Source: Bacillota bacterium (GTDB taxonomy: Bacteria > Bacillota > Clostridia > Christensenellales > SZUA-584). Taken from it: 14,407 bases of DNA. Shown here piece by piece: positions 13,123 through 14,407 of this stretch; the stretch's first letter is position 1; the number at the start of each line of letters is the position of its first letter. The stretch is from NCBI GenBank assembly GCA_023399095.1, contig JAEWQS010000185.1, forward strand, positions 1-14,407. Direction: 5' to 3'. Made by a program: the position numbers and the translations under genes. The notes beneath the pieces are model-generated. The model was not told the DNA's origin and searched no databases. It saw only the letters and a program-made list of their open reading frames with translations.

Positions 13123-13614
13123 TTATTGAATCATGGTAGAGAAGATTTTTTTCTTATGCTTATCGAGTGCTAGCAATAACGGCATACCAAGAGCATAACA
13201 CGCGATGATTTGTCCGGCAGCAACCCACAATACAGATCCCCAGTACAGTATACCCAGATAGTATTGTAAGATGCCGGCCACGACGAATGCATTAATTACC
13301 ACGGCGGGCAGAGGCACCAGCCACTTGGGCCGTATGTAGCGTGCTGCGATAGCAGCGAACAGCGACGCGAGTGAGCCAAACAGAATATCGTAAGGCCCCA
13401 AAGGACTACCCGCAAGATTGGACAGCAGACAGCCGATGAATAATCCTGGTATCGCCGAGGGTGTGAAAAATGGCAGGATACACAGTGCCTCAGATATGCG
13501 CACTTGCGGGGTCATGTAGCTTAGGGGAATGCTAGCCATCGTAAGGGCAAAGTACAGTGCGGCAATGATGCCGGCTTCAACCATGAATCGTGTAGTGATT
13601 AGCTTTCTTTTCAT
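13123..13614 (-). CDS. queT: QueT-family queuosine precursor transporter
   Basis: Membrane component (S-type, ECF transporter) presumed to import the queuosine precursor preQ1 or a relative. The 163 residues have about five hydrophobic segments: MVEAGIIAALYFALTM near the N-terminus, then the signature-like region QVRISEALCILPFFTPSAIPG and GCLLSNLAGSPLGPYDILFGS. These are typical of QueT (COG4708). I chose the ATG at 13614, which starts MKRKLITTRFMV; an upstream in-frame TTG and GTG lie in a hairpin. The only SD-like site next to it is weak (GTGGAAA); a stronger GGGAGG lies beyond two hairpins. The preQ1-I riboswitch upstream gives independent support for the substrate and for repression by preQ1. 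Confidence 0.92.
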   Translation of the reverse strand: MKRKLITTRFMVEAGIIAALYFALTMASIPLSYMTPQVRISEALCILPFFTPSAIPGLFIGCLLSNLAGSPLGPYDILFGSLASLFAAIAARYIRPKWLVPLPAVVINAFVVAGILQYYLGILYWGSVLWVAAGQIIACYALGMPLLLALDKHKKKIFSTMIQ

Positions 13615-13621
13615 TTCATTT

Positions 13622-13664
13622 TCCACAGATACCAATACGGTATCTGTCCAGACCTTGTGATCTG
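13622..13664 (-). promoter_or_regulatory. Two abutting hairpins between riboswitch and queT start
   Basis: On the minus strand, directly after GGGAGG: a 7-bp hairpin (13665-13648 region, CCAGATC/GGTCTGG, ACAA loop), then with no gap a 9-bp perfect hairpin (ACAGATACC/GGTATCTGT, GTATT loop). Ten bases separate the second stem from the queT ATG. No T-run follows either stem, so neither is a normal terminator. Confidence 0.7.
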
Positions 13665-13665
13665 G

Positions 13666-13709
13666 CCTCCCTAGTTTTATTTATGGACAGGATGGTTTCG
13701 AACTGTCCG
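13666..13709 (-). promoter_or_regulatory. preQ1-I riboswitch (queT leader)
   Basis: The minus strand has P1 GGACAG/CTGTCC, a loop starting TTC, eight further bases and then the C before the 3' strand of P1. It continues with an A-rich tail ending AAAACTAGGGAGG. Stem-TTC-N8-C-stem-A-rich-ACTA-GG is the same layout as the Bacillus subtilis queC preQ1-I aptamer, with the same 8-base loop interval. A GAAA-capped 4-bp hairpin (13712-13723) precedes it. The tail contains the SD-like GGGAGG, which the pseudoknot would mask when ligand is bound. Position ahead of queT supports the call. Confidence 0.87.
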
Positions 13710-13734
13710 ACAGGCTTTCGCCTTTTTCCGATGC

Positions 13735-13763
13735 ATTTTACCATAGAAAATAATAAGCGGCAA
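13735..13763 (-). promoter_or_regulatory. queT promoter, -35 inside the leuS terminator
   Basis: On the minus strand: -35 TTGCCG (13763-13758), 17-base spacer, -10 TAAAAT (13740-13735). Start would be near 13728, giving a leader that carries the whole riboswitch. Confidence 0.65.
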
Positions 13764-13780
13764 CCGATAGATTGCCGCTT
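13746..13780 (-). terminator. leuS intrinsic terminator
   Basis: A perfect 9-bp stem (13755-13763 with 13772-13780, AAGCGGCAA/TTGCCGCTT) with an 8-base loop, then ATTATTTTC on the minus strand. It lies 28 bases after the leuS stop. Confidence 0.8.
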
Positions 13781-13808
13781 CAATGTGACGATAGTTTTGA
13801 ATTGTGGG

Positions 13809-14407
13809 TCAGCCCACCACAATGTTGGCGATACGGCCCGGTACAATAATCGTTTTGCGCACTGTCTTGCCTTCAAACAGCGCTGTGAACTCCGGCGTGG
13901 TCATGATCTGCTTTTCGATATCCTCTTTGGTGGCGTCCGCAGCCACGTTGAACTTGCCGCGCACCTTGCCGTTGATTTGAAGAGGCATTTCGATGGTATC
14001 CAGCACAAGCGCGCTTTCATCGCACACAGGATACGGCTGGTTAAACACCGAATACTCTTCGCCAAGCAGCTCCCAGAGCTCCTCCGCGAAGTGCGGCGCA
14101 AACGGCGCGATCAGCTTGACAAGCGCTCTCGCGGCATCGGCGGATACGGCCTCGTCGGGGGAAGCATCAAGATATTTATTAAGCGCATTGGTGAATTCCA
14201 TAAGCCGCGCAATCGCCGTGTTGAACGAGAACGCTTCAATATCGGCGGATACGTGCTTGATTGCGTAGTTCTGTGCGTATAGTATCTCTTTCTTGCCCTC
14301 TTCGCTTGAAGCCTTGACGTCTTTTAAGCGCAATACGATGCGCTCGACGCGCTCCAAGAAGCGGTAGACCGCTTTTAAGCCGTCCACGTTCCACGGTCCG
14401 CCTTCCA
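13809..14407 (-). CDS. leuS: Leucyl-tRNA synthetase, C-terminal part (5' end off the window)
   Basis: The last 199 residues of LeuS, which charges tRNA-Leu (cytosolic). The frame enters from the right edge reading EGGPWNVDGLKAVYRFLERV, a well-conserved LeuS stretch. The anticodon-binding helical domain follows (FNTAIARLMEFTNALNKY, then LIAPFAPHFAEELWELLG), and then the C-terminal domain with VLDTIEMPLQINGKVRGKF, ATKEDIEKQI and the end KTIIVPGRIANIVVG. All are typical of bacterial LeuS. No disruption is visible. It ends with a terminator before the queT leader; both genes read leftwards. Confidence 0.97.
   Translation of the reverse strand, partial: EGGPWNVDGLKAVYRFLERVERIVLRLKDVKASSEEGKKEILYAQNYAIKHVSADIEAFSFNTAIARLMEFTNALNKYLDASPDEAVSADAARALVKLIAPFAPHFAEELWELLGEEYSVFNQPYPVCDESALVLDTIEMPLQINGKVRGKFNVAADATKEDIEKQIMTTPEFTALFEGKTVRKTIIVPGRIANIVVG

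Noticed and set aside
1..14407. CRISPR array, tRNA or rRNA genes, prophage or transposase genes
   Set aside because: No regularly spaced repeats, no cloverleaf-like sequence ending in a tRNA T-arm pattern, and no such protein signatures were seen on either strand.

Overview
The window looks like part of a chromosome of an anaerobic Bacillota, most likely class Clostridia. This is inferred from strong GGAGG-type ribosome binding sites, sigma-A-like promoters, a bacterial V-type ATPase, a preQ1-I riboswitch ahead of queT, and MerR and CPBP-protease genes. Base composition is moderate and codon use is mixed. I cannot name a species.

Left block (1-4800, all minus strand). A V-type ATPase operon, read right to left, gives subunits G/H, I, K and E, and runs off the left edge. 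The uracil salvage gene upp sits 13 bases ahead of it and rpiB lies further upstream. This order (rpiB, upp, ATPase) resembles the rpiB-glyA-upp-atp order of F-ATPase loci in other Bacillota, but here the ATPase is V-type, and its rotor subunit keeps the sodium ligands known from Enterococcus hirae NtpK. rpiB has its own promoter, a 19-codon leader ORF that overlaps its start, and a terminator whose loop contains its stop codon.

Centre left (4740-7180, plus strand). A three-gene operon is driven by a textbook MerR-type promoter (19-bp spacer containing a perfect 7-7-7 dyad). It encodes a MerR regulator with two C-terminal membrane helices, a YbjQ-family protein and a CPBP intramembrane protease. 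A strong terminator ends it. Next comes a broken CGGC-domain gene behind its own promoter.

Centre (7200-9800). An AT-rich stretch holds a 59-residue two-helix membrane protein gene on the minus strand. After it come a glutamate-5-kinase-like amino acid kinase without a PUA domain and, divergently arranged, an SRPBCC protein gene (minus) and a second MerR gene (plus). Their shared promoter region has a dyad in a 19-bp spacer and has been interrupted by a 190-bp MITE-like element with imperfect terminal inverted repeats and a flanking 14-bp imperfect direct repeat.

Right block (9830-14407). A GT-C type membrane glycosyltransferase is followed 9 bases later by recF, away from the usual dnaA-dnaN-recF-gyr setting. 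recF converges on, and overlaps by 20 bp, a ZIP metal transporter gene. On the minus strand, queT follows a preQ1-I riboswitch whose purine-rich SD-like tail is separated from the start codon by two abutting hairpins. The 3' end of leuS enters from the right edge, and the queT -35 box lies in the leuS terminator stem.
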